Assembly (NCBI GenBank): GCA_016212885.1
Contig: JACRDO010000133.1
Location: forward strand, 1-64,000
Source of the DNA: Elusimicrobiota bacterium
Lineage (GTDB): Bacteria > Elusimicrobiota > Elusimicrobia > UBA1565
Length of the DNA: 64,000 nucleotides
Direction: 5' to 3'
The notes below the pieces were generated by a model. That model did not search any database and was not told where the DNA came from. It saw only the letters and a program-made list of their open reading frames with translations. The position numbers were made by a program, and so were the translations under genes. Positions 1 to 8,061 of this stretch are shown in pieces (position 1 is the first letter of the stretch; each line of letters starts with the position of its first letter).

Positions 1-435
1 AGCCGCGGACGCGATCTGGGCCGCCGCAGCCGCCGACGCCTTCCTGTCCGCCTCCGCCTGCAGCCCCGGGAGCTTCGTCGTATCCGTCTCCGCGGCCACG
101 GCTTGCGCCGCGGCCCTGCTGGCAGCCTCTGCGTCCGCCGCTCTTTGGGCCGCATCCGCGGCCGCTTTCTTGGCCGCCTCTGCCGCCGCCACCTTCGGGG
201 CCGCCGCGGCAGCCGCCTTGGCCGCGGCCGAGGCCGAGGCTGCGCTGATCTCCTCCGCCTCCGCGGCGTTGGCCGCCGCCTCTTCAGCCGCGGCCTTGGC
301 CGCCGCCTCCATCGCCTTCAGATTGTTCCAGGTCGCGCTCTCCGCATCCCCGCCCGAGCCGGTCCTCGCGCAGAGCCCGGACAAAAGGCATCCCATCGAC
401 AGCATCGCGGCGATCTTGAAGATCCTGTTTTTCAT
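1..435 (-). CDS. Ala-rich exported protein, C-terminus cut by the window edge
   Basis: Reading leftwards from an ATG at 435, the frame is open for all 145 codons to the window edge, so the gene continues beyond it. The N-terminus (MKNRIFKIAAMLSMGCLLSG) is a signal peptide. Cysteines follow it, but neither forms a good lipobox, so lipidation is uncertain. The rest is alanine-rich with regularly spaced Glu, Lys and Asp, which predicts a long helix or coiled coil like the Lpp/TolA type of periplasmic spacer. A GAGGAAAG ribosome-binding site precedes the ATG, and the kinase gene upstream stops only 16 bases before it, so the two are probably co-transcribed. No enzymatic motif is visible. I do not recognise a named family. 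Confidence 0.7.
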   Translation of the reverse strand, partial: MKNRIFKIAAMLSMGCLLSGLCARTGSGGDAESATWNNLKAMEAAAKAAAEEAAANAAEAEEISAASASAAAKAAAAAAPKVAAAEAAKKAAADAAQRAADAEAASRAAAQAVAAETDTTKLPGLQAEADRKASAAAAAQIASAA

Positions 436-451
436 ATTCTTTCCTCAATAT

Positions 452-2665
452 TCATGTTTTGCGGGCCGCCGCGGCGGCCGCCTCCAGGCAGGCTAGAAAC
501 TCGGCCGCGGTCCTCATCCTGTGCGACGGATGCGGCTCAAGCGCCCGGCGGATCATATCGTCGACCTGTCGGGGGAGCCCAGGTACCCGCGCGCTCGCGG
601 CCACGAAATCCATGCCGGCCTTTTTCGTGAAGCTGTCCGGCTCCATGAAGGGCCACCGGCCGGTCAGCATCTCGTACAAGACGACCCCGAGCGCGTAGAT
701 GTCGAGCTCTTTGCATACGATCCCCTGCTGGGTCTCAGGGGACATGTAGGGAGGCGTCCCCACCACGTTGACGGTCCTTGCGTAAGCGCCGATGGCGGAA
801 GGAGAGGGGGCCGCGGTCCCTTGGACGGCGTTTCCCAGCGCGCCGCCCTCTCCGGGAGAGGAGACCGGCCGCCCTTCGAGGACTGCGGCCCCAAGGCCGC
901 GGCCCTCTCCGGGAGAGGAGACCGGCCGCCCTTCGAGGACGGCGCTTCCCAGCGCGCCGTCGACAAGGCTCCGGGCGATGCCGAAGTCCATGAGCTTGAT
1001 GCGCCCCTCCTCCGTCACCATGATGTTGGCGGGCTTGATGTCCCGGTGGACCATGCCTTTGCCGTGGGCATACTGCAGGGCCTGGCAGACGGGCCGCAGA
1101 ATCTCGCAGGCGCGGCCGAGATGGATCCGCTTCTCTTCGGCCAGGAGGTGCTGAACGGTCTTCCCCTTCACGAGCTCGAAGACGAGATACAAGTCGTCGC
1201 CGTCTTCGAGCACGGCATAAATCTCGACGATGGCCGAATGGTGGAGAGCGGCCACGCTGTGGGCTTCCTTGAGGAAGTACTGCCTGCCCTCCGGCCCCAT
1301 CTGCGCGAGCTGGGCCGCCATTTTCTTGATCGCCACGACGCGGCCCAGCGAGTGGTCCACGCCCTCATAGACCGCGCCCATGCCTCCTTTGCCGATGATG
1401 CGCAGCATTTCGTATTTGCCTGCCAGCCGGCCGTCCATAGCGATGTCCGCGGGGGCCGAGACCGGAGCTTTGGCCGCGCGGTCCGGCCCGACGCGCTTGC
1501 TGTACGCGTACCAGCCGCCCCCGCCGAGCGCGATCAAGGCGCCCAGAAGGAGGTAGGAGGACTGCGAGTCCCACCCCTGTCCTTGATCCCGGTCCTCGCA
1601 TGGGGGATTGCCCTTGTCGAACTCCTTGAGCCCGGCATCCATCCCCGGATCGTTTTCAGCCATTCGGACGAAATCGCCGCGCGCCTCCTTCGCCTTCCCC
1701 AGGCCCAGCTTCGAGCAGCCCGAGGCCCGGTAGAGCCTGGCCAGGATGCCGGGCTTCTCCGGCGAATACCATGTCTGCGCGACCTCGATGCCGCTGAGCG
1801 CGCTCTGGAGGGACTTCTCGTAATCGGACATCAGAAGCCCGGCGACAGAAGCCTCGAGGCACGCGGCGGGGTTCCCCTTCGGCTTGACGCGAAGGGACGC
1901 GGCGGCATCCGCATAGGCCTTCTCGGGCGCTTTGAGAAGGTTGTAGGCCCGGGCCCGCAGGTTATAGAGGGGGTGCGCCTCGACCCGGCCTTCCACGAGC
2001 TTCAGGGCCTCCCCGATCTTTCGGACCGCCTCCTCTCGGTCCGCCCTCAGCTCGCCTTTGTTCTTTCCCTCCCTTTTCAGGAGGCGCGCCGCGTCCTTGG
2101 ATGCGGCGTCGATGCGGCGGGCGGTTCTGCCCGGGAGGCAGGAGAAGAGGCGTCCGTCCCTCCACTCGCTCAACAGGCTCCGACGTTCCGGGTCCGCTTC
2201 CCCGGCTGCACGGAAATCATCTTCGGCGCCGGGATCGTTCTGCCGCCACTTCGCGCAGCCCGACACCTCGTAGGCCAGCGCCAGCTCATGCTTCGTGGCC
2301 GGAGACAGCCGGTAGAGCTCCGCGGCCTCGCCTGCGGACTCGACGGCGGCGGGGTATTTTCCGCCGTAGAGCCGCGCCATGGCGGCCCGGAGGTAAGCCA
2401 GGGCATTGGGGGAGATCTCGGCCGACTTCAGCGCGTCGCGCTCCGCCTCCGCGAACCTGCCGAGGTCCATGAGGACGCGGGCCCTCCGGTTGTACAGGGG
2501 GCAGGAGTCCAGATGGTCGGGCTGGAGCTTCGCCAGGGCCGAGTCCAGCTCCTCAAGCGTCTCTTCTTCGGCCCTGCCGCGGCTCGACGGAGCCTGCTGC
2601 GAAAACAGCGGGGAGACAGAGAGGAGACAAACCAGAAACCCTGCGGCGGCCCTTAGGAGCCTCAT
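452..2665 (-). CDS. Membrane Ser/Thr protein kinase with an extracytoplasmic TPR sensor
   Basis: About 737 aa. A signal-like hydrophobic segment at residues 4-20 is followed by TPR-like helical repeats to about residue 350, a transmembrane segment near 371-392 (LLLGALIALGGGGWYAY) and a Hanks-type kinase domain from about 416. The kinase shows the glycine loop GKGGMGAVYEG, the AIKK lysine, catalytic HRDIKPAN (about 541), DFG (about 561), and GTPPYMSPE closing the activation segment. The order is reversed from the common PknB layout: the sensor comes first and the kinase lies on the cytoplasmic C-terminal side. The activation segment carries a long insert encoded by a 57-bp tandem repeat. An ATG 39 bases further upstream is in frame, but a TATAAT lies between it and the chosen start, so I take 2665 as the start. 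Substrates are unknown; the Ala-rich exported protein gene follows directly. Confidence 0.88.
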   Translation of the reverse strand: MRLLRAAAGFLVCLLSVSPLFSQQAPSSRGRAEEETLEELDSALAKLQPDHLDSCPLYNRRARVLMDLGRFAEAERDALKSAEISPNALAYLRAAMARLYGGKYPAAVESAGEAAELYRLSPATKHELALAYEVSGCAKWRQNDPGAEDDFRAAGEADPERRSLLSEWRDGRLFSCLPGRTARRIDAASKDAARLLKREGKNKGELRADREEAVRKIGEALKLVEGRVEAHPLYNLRARAYNLLKAPEKAYADAAASLRVKPKGNPAACLEASVAGLLMSDYEKSLQSALSGIEVAQTWYSPEKPGILARLYRASGCSKLGLGKAKEARGDFVRMAENDPGMDAGLKEFDKGNPPCEDRDQGQGWDSQSSYLLLGALIALGGGGWYAYSKRVGPDRAAKAPVSAPADIAMDGRLAGKYEMLRIIGKGGMGAVYEGVDHSLGRVVAIKKMAAQLAQMGPEGRQYFLKEAHSVAALHHSAIVEIYAVLEDGDDLYLVFELVKGKTVQHLLAEEKRIHLGRACEILRPVCQALQYAHGKGMVHRDIKPANIMVTEEGRIKLMDFGIARSLVDGALGSAVLEGRPVSSPGEGRGLGAAVLEGRPVSSPGEGGALGNAVQGTAAPSPSAIGAYARTVNVVGTPPYMSPETQQGIVCKELDIYALGVVLYEMLTGRWPFMEPDSFTKKAGMDFVAASARVPGLPRQVDDMIRRALEPHPSHRMRTAAEFLACLEAAAAAARKT
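823..963. repeat. 57-bp in-frame tandem repeat (about 2.5 copies) in the kinase activation segment
   Basis: Units begin at 823, 880 and 937, each 57 bp (19 codons). The core CCCTCTCCGGGAGAGG recurs at 846 and 903 and is itself palindromic. On the coding strand each full unit encodes a peptide containing AVLEGRPVSSPGEG. Because the period is divisible by three, copy-number change would lengthen or shorten the loop between DFG and the APE-like motif without breaking the frame. Confidence 0.9.
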
Positions 2666-2675
2666 ACTTAAGGGT

Positions 2676-2681
2676 ATTATA
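2676..2681 (-). promoter_or_regulatory. Minus-10 hexamer of the kinase gene, probable leaderless transcript
   Basis: A perfect TATAAT on the minus strand ends 10 bases before the kinase ATG at 2665. A start site 6-8 bases downstream would leave almost no untranslated leader, and no Shine-Dalgarno sequence is present. No good -35 box is visible 16-18 bases upstream. Confidence 0.5.
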
Positions 2682-2800
2682 CCGTTCATTTGCCCTGCGC
2701 GCACGATTTTTTTGTGCCGCAGCGCGCAGCCGGCCCGGCAATTATGCTATCGTTTCCCGCGCCCAAGAGGGCTCATTCTGCGCCGAAGAGAGCGAACCCC

Positions 2801-4189
2801 ATGAATCCCGCCGCCGATCCTCGAGCCGAGATGCCGCAGCACTCCCCGGAATACCGGACGCGCCGCTTCTTCAACTGGTTCCCGCTCGGGCTCACCTACG
2901 CCCTGCTCTACATGGGCCGCTACAACCTCACCGTCAGCCAGACGGCCTTGGGCGACCTCATGCCCAAGGCGGACTTCGGCGAGATCTTCAGCGTCGGAGC
3001 CTGGGTCTATGCCCTCTCCTTCCTCGTCAACGGCCCCCTGACCGACAAGCTCGGCGGCAAGCGCGGCATGCTCATCGGGACCCTCGGCGCCTGCGTCTCG
3101 AACCTCCTCATGGGGCTCTATCTCGGGCACGTGCTCGCCATGCCGGACCCCAAGCAGGCGAACCTCAAGCTGGTCTTCACGCTCCTTTACGGCCTCAACA
3201 TGTACTTCCAGAGCTACGGGGCCGGCGCCATCGTCAAGGTCAACGCGCACTGGTTCCACGTGCGCGAGCGCGGGGTGTTCTCCGGCATATTCGGCGCCAT
3301 GATTTCCGCGGGGCTGTTCCTGGCCTTCGACGTCAACGAGCGCGTCCTGAGGTACGTGCAGGCCGGCGGGGTCTCCGGCCCCGAGGCCACCCGCTGGGTG
3401 TTCCTGGTGCCGGCCCTGCTTCTGGCCGTCTTCTTCCTCATCGAGATCTTCATGCTCAAGGACACGCCCTCGCAGGCGGGATTCGCCGACTTCGACACCC
3501 ACGATGCCTCCAGCGGCGAGGGCGAGGCCCAGCCCGCGGTCCTCGAGGTGCTCCGGAAGGTCCTCACCCACCCGGTCATCCTCACCATCGCCCTCGTGCA
3601 GTTCTGCACCGGCGTGGTCCGCAACGGGGTCATGCACTGGTTCAAGATCTTCGCCAAGGAGCACATCCTGGCCGGGCAGGCCGGCGGCTGGACGTTCACC
3701 AACGACAACTGGGGCCTGATGCTCATGGTCGCCGGCATCACGGGCGGGATGTTCGCCGGGATCGTCAGCGACAAGTTCTTCCAATCGCGGCGCGCCCCCG
3801 CCGCGGGCTTCCTCTACGGAACCGCCTTCGTCGCATCCCTGCTGATGATCCCGTTCCTTCAGAACGGCTGGGCCCTGGGGCTGCTGGTCTTCGTCATGTC
3901 CATCTGCGTCATCGGCACGCACGGCATGCTCAGCGGCACGGCCACCATGGACTTCGGCGGGCGCAAGGGCGCGGCCACGGCGGTGGGCATCATCGACGGG
4001 TTCGTCTACCTGGGCGCGGGCGCGCAGTCGCTCGCGCTGGGGATCCTGACGACCCGCAACTGGTACTACTGGCCGGCCTTCATGGCCCCCTTCGCGCTGA
4101 TCGGCTTCCTGCTCCTGCTGAGGATCTGGGACGCGAAGCCCATGGCCCAGAAGAAGCCCATCCCCATCGAGACCGAAGAAGACATCTAG
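2801..4189 (+). CDS. MFS transporter of the organophosphate:phosphate antiporter (OPA) family
   Basis: 462 aa and about twelve hydrophobic segments. The first loop YMGRYNLTVSQTAL matches the conserved GlpT/UhpT/UhpC region in which an arginine contributes to the phosphate-binding site. TDKLGGKRGM after helix 3 is the usual MFS loop 2-3 motif. This family exchanges inorganic phosphate for organophosphates such as glycerol-3-phosphate or hexose-6-phosphate across the inner membrane. The substrate cannot be read from the sequence, and a UhpC-like sensor role is not excluded. The start at 2801 (MNPAADPRAEMPQ) puts a normal short cytoplasmic tail before helix 1; an upstream in-frame extension to 2690 would overlap the kinase promoter region. 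It is divergent from the kinase gene, has no functional neighbours, and is followed by a nested stem-loop. Confidence 0.88.
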   Translation: MNPAADPRAEMPQHSPEYRTRRFFNWFPLGLTYALLYMGRYNLTVSQTALGDLMPKADFGEIFSVGAWVYALSFLVNGPLTDKLGGKRGMLIGTLGACVSNLLMGLYLGHVLAMPDPKQANLKLVFTLLYGLNMYFQSYGAGAIVKVNAHWFHVRERGVFSGIFGAMISAGLFLAFDVNERVLRYVQAGGVSGPEATRWVFLVPALLLAVFFLIEIFMLKDTPSQAGFADFDTHDASSGEGEAQPAVLEVLRKVLTHPVILTIALVQFCTGVVRNGVMHWFKIFAKEHILAGQAGGWTFTNDNWGLMLMVAGITGGMFAGIVSDKFFQSRRAPAAGFLYGTAFVASLLMIPFLQNGWALGLLVFVMSICVIGTHGMLSGTATMDFGGRKGAATAVGIIDGFVYLGAGAQSLALGILTTRNWYYWPAFMAPFALIGFLLLLRIWDAKPMAQKKPIPIETEEDI

Positions 4190-4195
4190 CATACG

Positions 4196-4253
4196 CGGCA
4201 GTAAGTTCGCCAATGGTTTTTGAGGCATCAAAATCATGGGCATTGAACTGCCG
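4196..4253. terminator. Nested inverted repeat after the transporter gene
   Basis: Three tiers pair symmetrically: CGGCAG (4196-4201) with CTGCCG (4248-4253), CAATG (4211-4215) with CATTG (4241-4245), and TTTTGA (4218-4223) with TCAAAA (4228-4233). It begins 6 bases after the transporter stop codon. There is no clear U-tract, so it could be a weak terminator, a 3' stabilising structure or a palindromic repeat. Confidence 0.5.
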
Positions 4254-4351
4254 AGCGGACGCGCGCTCAGCATCGAAGATTCGTCGCAGGTTCACCGAAG
4301 CGCCTCCTGAACGGCTCCCCGGCATTATACCCGATACGATGCGGATTATTC

Positions 4352-4380
4352 TTGACACCTGCCGAGCCGCGTCCTATACT
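4352..4380 (+). promoter_or_regulatory. Sigma70-type promoter for the GrpB-exonuclease gene
   Basis: TTGACA (4352-4357), a 17-base spacer and TATACT (4375-4380). The ATG at 4395 is only 14 bases beyond the -10 hexamer, so the leader is a few bases at most. An AGGAG at 4388-4392 lies too close to the ATG for ideal spacing. Confidence 0.75.
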
Positions 4381-4394
4381 CGCTCTTAGGAGAG

Positions 4395-5456
4395 ATGGAC
4401 GACCTCATCGAAGTCGCCGAGTACGACCCGGCCTGGCCCGCGATGTTCCACCGGGAGTGCGAGGCCATCCGCGGCCGGTTGCCCGCGGCCGAGACTCTTG
4501 AGCACATCGGGAGCACGGCGATCCCCGGGCTCGCGGCCAAACCCACCATCGACATCATGGTGGGGGTCAAGACCCTGGCGGTCGGCGAGGGCGTCATCTC
4601 CGGCCTCGCGGACCTCAGGTACCGCTACCTCGGGGAGTACGGGATCCCCGGCCGGCATTTCTTCCCCAAAGGCGGCTCGCGCACCCACCACGTGCATTGG
4701 GTCCGCCGGGACGCGGATTTCTGGCAGAAGCAGCTGGTTTTCCGGGACTACCTGCGCGCCAATCCCCAGGAGGCATCGGAATACGAGGGCGTCAAGCGCC
4801 GGCTGGCCGAGCGCTTCCACAATGACCGCGATTCCTACACGAGATCCAAGACGGACTGCGTGCTGACCCTCCTGGAGCGCGCCTGGCAATGGCGCGGGGC
4901 GAAGCTCATCGTGCTGGACCTCGAGGCCGCCTGCTGGAAGGACGAGCCCCGGAGCCCGCGCATGGAGACCATCGAGATCGGCGCGGTGCGCCTGGACGCC
5001 TCCCTGCGGCCGGAGGCCGAGTTCTCCCGCCTCATCAAGCCGCGCTGGGAGCCTGCGCTGAGCGAGTTCTGCCGCGGCCTCACCTCGATCACCCAGGCGG
5101 ACGTGGACTCGGCCGAAGGCTTCCCCGCGGTCTTCGCGGACTTCGTCCGCTGGATCGGCCCCGGCCCCTTCCGTCTCGCCTCCTGGAGCGACTACGACTT
5201 GAAGCAGCTCCAGAGGGACTGCCTGCGCCACGGCGTGGATTTCCCGGCGCCGCTCGAATGCCACCTGGACATGCGCTCGCACTTCGCCCGCCGCATGAAG
5301 GTCGAACCCTGCCCGATGACCAAAGCTTTCGAGCGGCTCGGCCTGACTCTCGAGGGCGTCCTCCACCGGGCGCTCCCCGACGCGCGCAACATCGCCAAGG
5401 TCGCCCAGCTCGTGCTCAAGGGCATGAGGGACGATTCCCTGCCGAACCCCGCCTGA
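4395..5456 (+). CDS. Fusion of a GrpB nucleotidyltransferase-fold domain and a DEDDh 3'-5' exonuclease
   Basis: 353 aa. Residues 1-170 match the GrpB/UPF0157 family: YDPAWP near the start, EHIGSTAIPGLAAKPTIDI (a nucleotidyltransferase GS motif followed by a D-x-D-like PTIDI), and HHVHWV. From about residue 173 a DEDDh exonuclease begins: VLDLEA carries the first Asp and Glu, SWSDYDLKQL the third acidic residue, and HRALPDARN the closing His and Asp. That is the ERI1/KapD-like arrangement, so the second half should be an active nuclease on RNA or single-stranded DNA. GrpB proteins are usually stand-alone and of uncertain function. Only one frame covers both domains, with no internal stop. The downstream lipoprotein gene can be read from an ATG overlapping this stop codon, but a start 54 bases further on fits better. 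Confidence 0.85.
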   Translation: MDDLIEVAEYDPAWPAMFHRECEAIRGRLPAAETLEHIGSTAIPGLAAKPTIDIMVGVKTLAVGEGVISGLADLRYRYLGEYGIPGRHFFPKGGSRTHHVHWVRRDADFWQKQLVFRDYLRANPQEASEYEGVKRRLAERFHNDRDSYTRSKTDCVLTLLERAWQWRGAKLIVLDLEAACWKDEPRSPRMETIEIGAVRLDASLRPEAEFSRLIKPRWEPALSEFCRGLTSITQADVDSAEGFPAVFADFVRWIGPGPFRLASWSDYDLKQLQRDCLRHGVDFPAPLECHLDMRSHFARRMKVEPCPMTKAFERLGLTLEGVLHRALPDARNIAKVAQLVLKGMRDDSLPNPA

Positions 5457-5473
5457 TGTCGAGCATTCGACGC

Positions 5474-5502
5474 TTGTATCCAAGAGTGCTTACTGCTATT
5501 GT
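5474..5502 (+). promoter_or_regulatory. Promoter for the CsgG-like lipoprotein gene
   Basis: TTGTAT (5474-5479), a 17-base spacer and TATTGT (5497-5502), followed 7 bases later by the ATG at 5510. This supports 5510 over the upstream ATG at 5456, because transcription would start at or next to the start codon. Confidence 0.45.
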
Positions 5503-5509
5503 CATTGCT

Positions 5510-6496
5510 ATGTGCAAGGCATGGCCTATTCTGCTCCTGTCGTGCGCCCTGCTGAGCGCCTGCCATCGATATACCAAAGTGGCATTCAATCCTAACATAG
5601 ACATACTCTCTATCCGTCGGGTGGCTGTACCCTACTCCCTGGACAAGACTGATCCCAACAGCGTAAACTGGATCATCGCGCCTGCCTTCAGCACCGAGTT
5701 CGGCCTCCTCTCTCTGGGCTATGCGGTCATTGACCGGGGCGACATAGATAGCATTCTTAAGGAGCACAAGCTTTCGTTGGTTGGCATCTCCGCTCCTGAG
5801 GAGGCAGCTAAGATCGGGCAGATTCTAGGAGTGCAGGGCATCGTCATCCCTTCCGTGGCTCCCGGCGATGAACCCAACGTGAAGCTTGTCGACATTACGA
5901 CCGGACGTATCGTATGGAACGTCACAGGGCCGGCACCCTTCGATAAGCTGGCGGACGATCTGGGAAATAAAGGTTGGAAGCACCATCAGGGCTACCAATC
6001 CTGGAACGAGAATGCGAACGCTTATAGGCTAGCCTTCAGTGCAAACCTCAGTCGACGCAAGACAATCCAGAGGATAGGAGTGCTGCCCTTTTATTCAGGA
6101 CACGGGCTAAGGAGCCAACAAGGTTCTCAGTCCTCTGACGTTGAGATTGTGAGATTGGACGGCGGCCTACAATCTGACAAGGTTGCCGGCGACATGTTGG
6201 CAGTCGGTTTTGACGTAATCGAAAGGAACCACCTGAGCCGTGTGCTGGACGAACTCAAGCTCAGCATGAGCGGGGCATTGACCCAGGAGAACGCTCAGCA
6301 AATCCAGAAGGTGCTGAACATCCAGGCCCTCGTCGTGGGCGCGGCTTTCAAATACGTATCCAATCCGACCATTGTGGTCAAGTTTATCCATTTGGAGAGC
6401 GGAGAAATTCTCTGTATATACCAAGGCCGACGGGGAGACTTTGCGAAAGCCGCGGTATCAATCAAAAAAGCGTTCTCCGAAACTGTATCTCAATAA
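5510..6496 (+). CDS. Lipoprotein with two CsgG/LPP-like repeats
   Basis: 328 aa from the ATG at 5510. MCKAWPILLLSCALLSAC is a lipoprotein signal ending in a clean LSAC lipobox. Two homologous halves follow. Each has a strand leading into a [VI][IV][DE]R motif (YAVIDRGDIDSIL and FDVIERNHLSRVL), then a helix and a second strand (QGIVIPSV and QALVVGAA). This is the CsgG/DUF799 core found in curli secretion pores and in periplasmic lipoproteins of the GNA1162 type. The GC content is visibly lower than in the flanking genes and codon use is more mixed, which suggests acquisition. A start at 5456 (overlapping the previous stop) would give two hydrophobic stretches before the cysteine and is less likely. 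The partner is unknown; no curli genes are nearby. Confidence 0.72.
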   Translation: MCKAWPILLLSCALLSACHRYTKVAFNPNIDILSIRRVAVPYSLDKTDPNSVNWIIAPAFSTEFGLLSLGYAVIDRGDIDSILKEHKLSLVGISAPEEAAKIGQILGVQGIVIPSVAPGDEPNVKLVDITTGRIVWNVTGPAPFDKLADDLGNKGWKHHQGYQSWNENANAYRLAFSANLSRRKTIQRIGVLPFYSGHGLRSQQGSQSSDVEIVRLDGGLQSDKVAGDMLAVGFDVIERNHLSRVLDELKLSMSGALTQENAQQIQKVLNIQALVVGAAFKYVSNPTIVVKFIHLESGEILCIYQGRRGDFAKAAVSIKKAFSETVSQ

Positions 6497-6537
6497 CGCT
6501 CACCCATTACTATGCCTCCTGACGGCCCCCGGTAGGA

Positions 6538-6693
6538 TTACGCCTTCGCCTGACTCAACTTCGCCAGCCGCCAGCGCAGGTATAGGTAGGAAACCGCGAG
6601 CGGAATCAGCATGAGCGACAGGTAGTAGAACGGCGTAAGCCCGGTCGCGACCTTGAAGAGGTACTTCATCCCGACGATGCCGAGGGTTCTTTT
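6538..6693 (-). pseudogene. Remnant: C-terminal end of a membrane-protein gene
   Basis: Reading leftwards, the frame around MKYLFKVATGLTPFYYLSLM (from 6669) gives one strongly hydrophobic helix, a basic tail (YLRWRLAKLSQAKA) and a stop at 6538-6540. It has the look of the last transmembrane segment of a transporter. The frame continues a few codons upstream and then enters the palindromic operator region of the next gene, where the similarity to a protein is lost. I interpret it as the 3' end of a gene whose 5' part was replaced when the DUF4143 gene inserted. The family is not recognisable from so short a piece, and a stand-alone 43-residue peptide is possible. Confidence 0.4.
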
Positions 6694-6739
6694 GCGTCAA
6701 CGCAAAATTTACCATGGGAATTTTTGCGTTGACGCAAAA
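6690..6739. promoter_or_regulatory. Paired palindromic operator upstream of the DUF4143 ATPase gene
   Basis: Two 18-bp palindromes, TTTTGCGTCAACGCAAAA (6690-6707) and TTTTGCGTTGACGCAAAA (6722-6739), each have 8-bp arms around a 2-bp centre. Their centres are 32 bp apart, about three helical turns, so dimers would bind the same face of the DNA. The second copy overlaps the likely -35 region of the next gene; a -10 candidate TATCCT (6747-6752) ends 7 bases before its ATG. Occupancy should repress the gene. Confidence 0.65.
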
Positions 6740-6759
6740 CTTATGGTATCCTATCGCCC

Positions 6760-7932
6760 ATGCTAAAAGACCGCTATATCAGCACCGACACGCTGGAGGA
6801 CCTCTCCAAGAAGATGGTTTTCGTGGCAGGTCCGCGCCAGATCGGCAAGACGACTTTGGCCAGGGATATCATCGGAGGGCATTTCAAGGAAACCGCCTAC
6901 TTCAACTGGGATGATCGGCAGCATCGCCGGCAGCTCATGTCTGCGAAGTGGCCGGCTGCGGCGCAATTGATCATTCTGGACGAAATACACAAGTTCAAAG
7001 GCTGGAAGGGCTTCCTTAAGGGCCAATACGATACTCAGAAAGACAAACACCGGTTTCTGGTCACAGGAAGCGCGCGCCTGGACGTTTACCGCAAGGGCGG
7101 CGACTCGCTTCAAGGCCGCTACCACCTCTACCGACTGCACCCTTTTACCCTGGCGGAACTGCTCAACCGCAAAGCGAAGATCCAGCCCTTGAAGGAACTG
7201 CCGCTGGAAACCGTCCCCGCAGGGAATAATCTGGACGTCCTAGATAAATTCGGAGGGTTCCCGGAGCCCTTACTGTCCCAGGACGATCGCACGCTGCGGC
7301 GCTGGCACCAGGAGCGCAACGAGCGTCTCTTCCGTGAGGACATCCAGGATGTGGAGGTAATCCGCGACCTTGGCCGCATGAAGATACTGAGCGACATGCT
7401 CCCGGGAAAGGTCGGGGCGCTGCTCTCGATCAACGCGATCCGCGAGGACCTGGAAGTGAGCCACCGCACCGTCTCGCACTGGCTGGACGTTCTGGAATCG
7501 TTCTACTATCACTTCCGCATCCATCCCTACTCGCGTTCCGCCTTCCGGTCCCTCAAGAAGATTCCCAAGCTTTACCTATGGGATTGGTCGGAAGTCCCTG
7601 ACGAAGCAGCGCGTTTCGAGAACCTTATCGCTTCGCATCTCCTAAAACTGGTGCACTGGCTACAAGATCGCGAAGGCTACAAGGCCGGGATTCACTTCCT
7701 GCGAGATGACGCCAAACGAGAGGTGGACTTCCTCGTCACCTGCCAGGGGAAGCCCTGGTTCGCTGTCGAGGTCAAGACACAGGATGAAAGCGTATCTCCG
7801 AACCTGAGATACTTCCGGGAAAAGCTGCAAATACCCTTTGCTTACCAGGTGCTCAAGAAAGAGGGAGTGGACTGGGCCAGCAATGGCATCCGGGTCATTT
7901 CCGCGGATAAGTTGCTCTCGGCCTTGGTGTAG
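6760..7932 (+). CDS. AAA-family ATPase with DUF4143 and a PD-(D/E)XK-like C-terminus
   Basis: 390 aa. Walker A GPRQIGKTTLA sits near residue 27, Walker B LIILDEIHK near 70, and a sensor-like VTGSARLD near 102; a winged-helix-like segment (LEVSHRTVSHWLDVLESF) lies around 230-250. The C-terminus has REVDFLVTCQGK followed by FAVEVKT, the D...ExK layout of restriction-like nucleases found in DUF4143 proteins. Such ATPases are widespread, often scattered between strains, and their function is unsettled. The gene stands alone behind a palindromic operator, with no adjacent regulator. A second, diverged member of the same broad class lies in the restriction operon at 15903-17411. Interruption of an older gene directly upstream suggests insertion. 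Confidence 0.87.
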   Translation: MLKDRYISTDTLEDLSKKMVFVAGPRQIGKTTLARDIIGGHFKETAYFNWDDRQHRRQLMSAKWPAAAQLIILDEIHKFKGWKGFLKGQYDTQKDKHRFLVTGSARLDVYRKGGDSLQGRYHLYRLHPFTLAELLNRKAKIQPLKELPLETVPAGNNLDVLDKFGGFPEPLLSQDDRTLRRWHQERNERLFREDIQDVEVIRDLGRMKILSDMLPGKVGALLSINAIREDLEVSHRTVSHWLDVLESFYYHFRIHPYSRSAFRSLKKIPKLYLWDWSEVPDEAARFENLIASHLLKLVHWLQDREGYKAGIHFLRDDAKREVDFLVTCQGKPWFAVEVKTQDESVSPNLRYFREKLQIPFAYQVLKKEGVDWASNGIRVISADKLLSALV

Positions 7933-8061
7933 CCAATGGCGTCTTTGACCTGGAGGCAATTGCTCCGCGGAGCTTGTTCCTGACGAGAACGGCCTGCCGC
8001 GGTCATCCTGCGCGACTGCGAGCTTGAGCGGCTGCTCACCCAATCCGGCGCTGTTGTGATA
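7933..8061. other. Short intergenic stretch
   Basis: About 130 bases between two convergent genes. I see no gene and no clear terminator hairpin in it. Confidence 0.4.

Noticed and set aside
521-2656. Long open frame opposite the kinase gene
   Set aside because: It has no domain, signal or start context, and it mirrors the codon pattern of the kinase gene. GC-rich genes commonly leave the antisense frame open.
2747-4273. 508-codon minus-strand frame opposite the transporter
   Set aside because: Composition (Glu/Asp/Val/His/Gly) is that of an antisense reading of a membrane protein; no domain seen.
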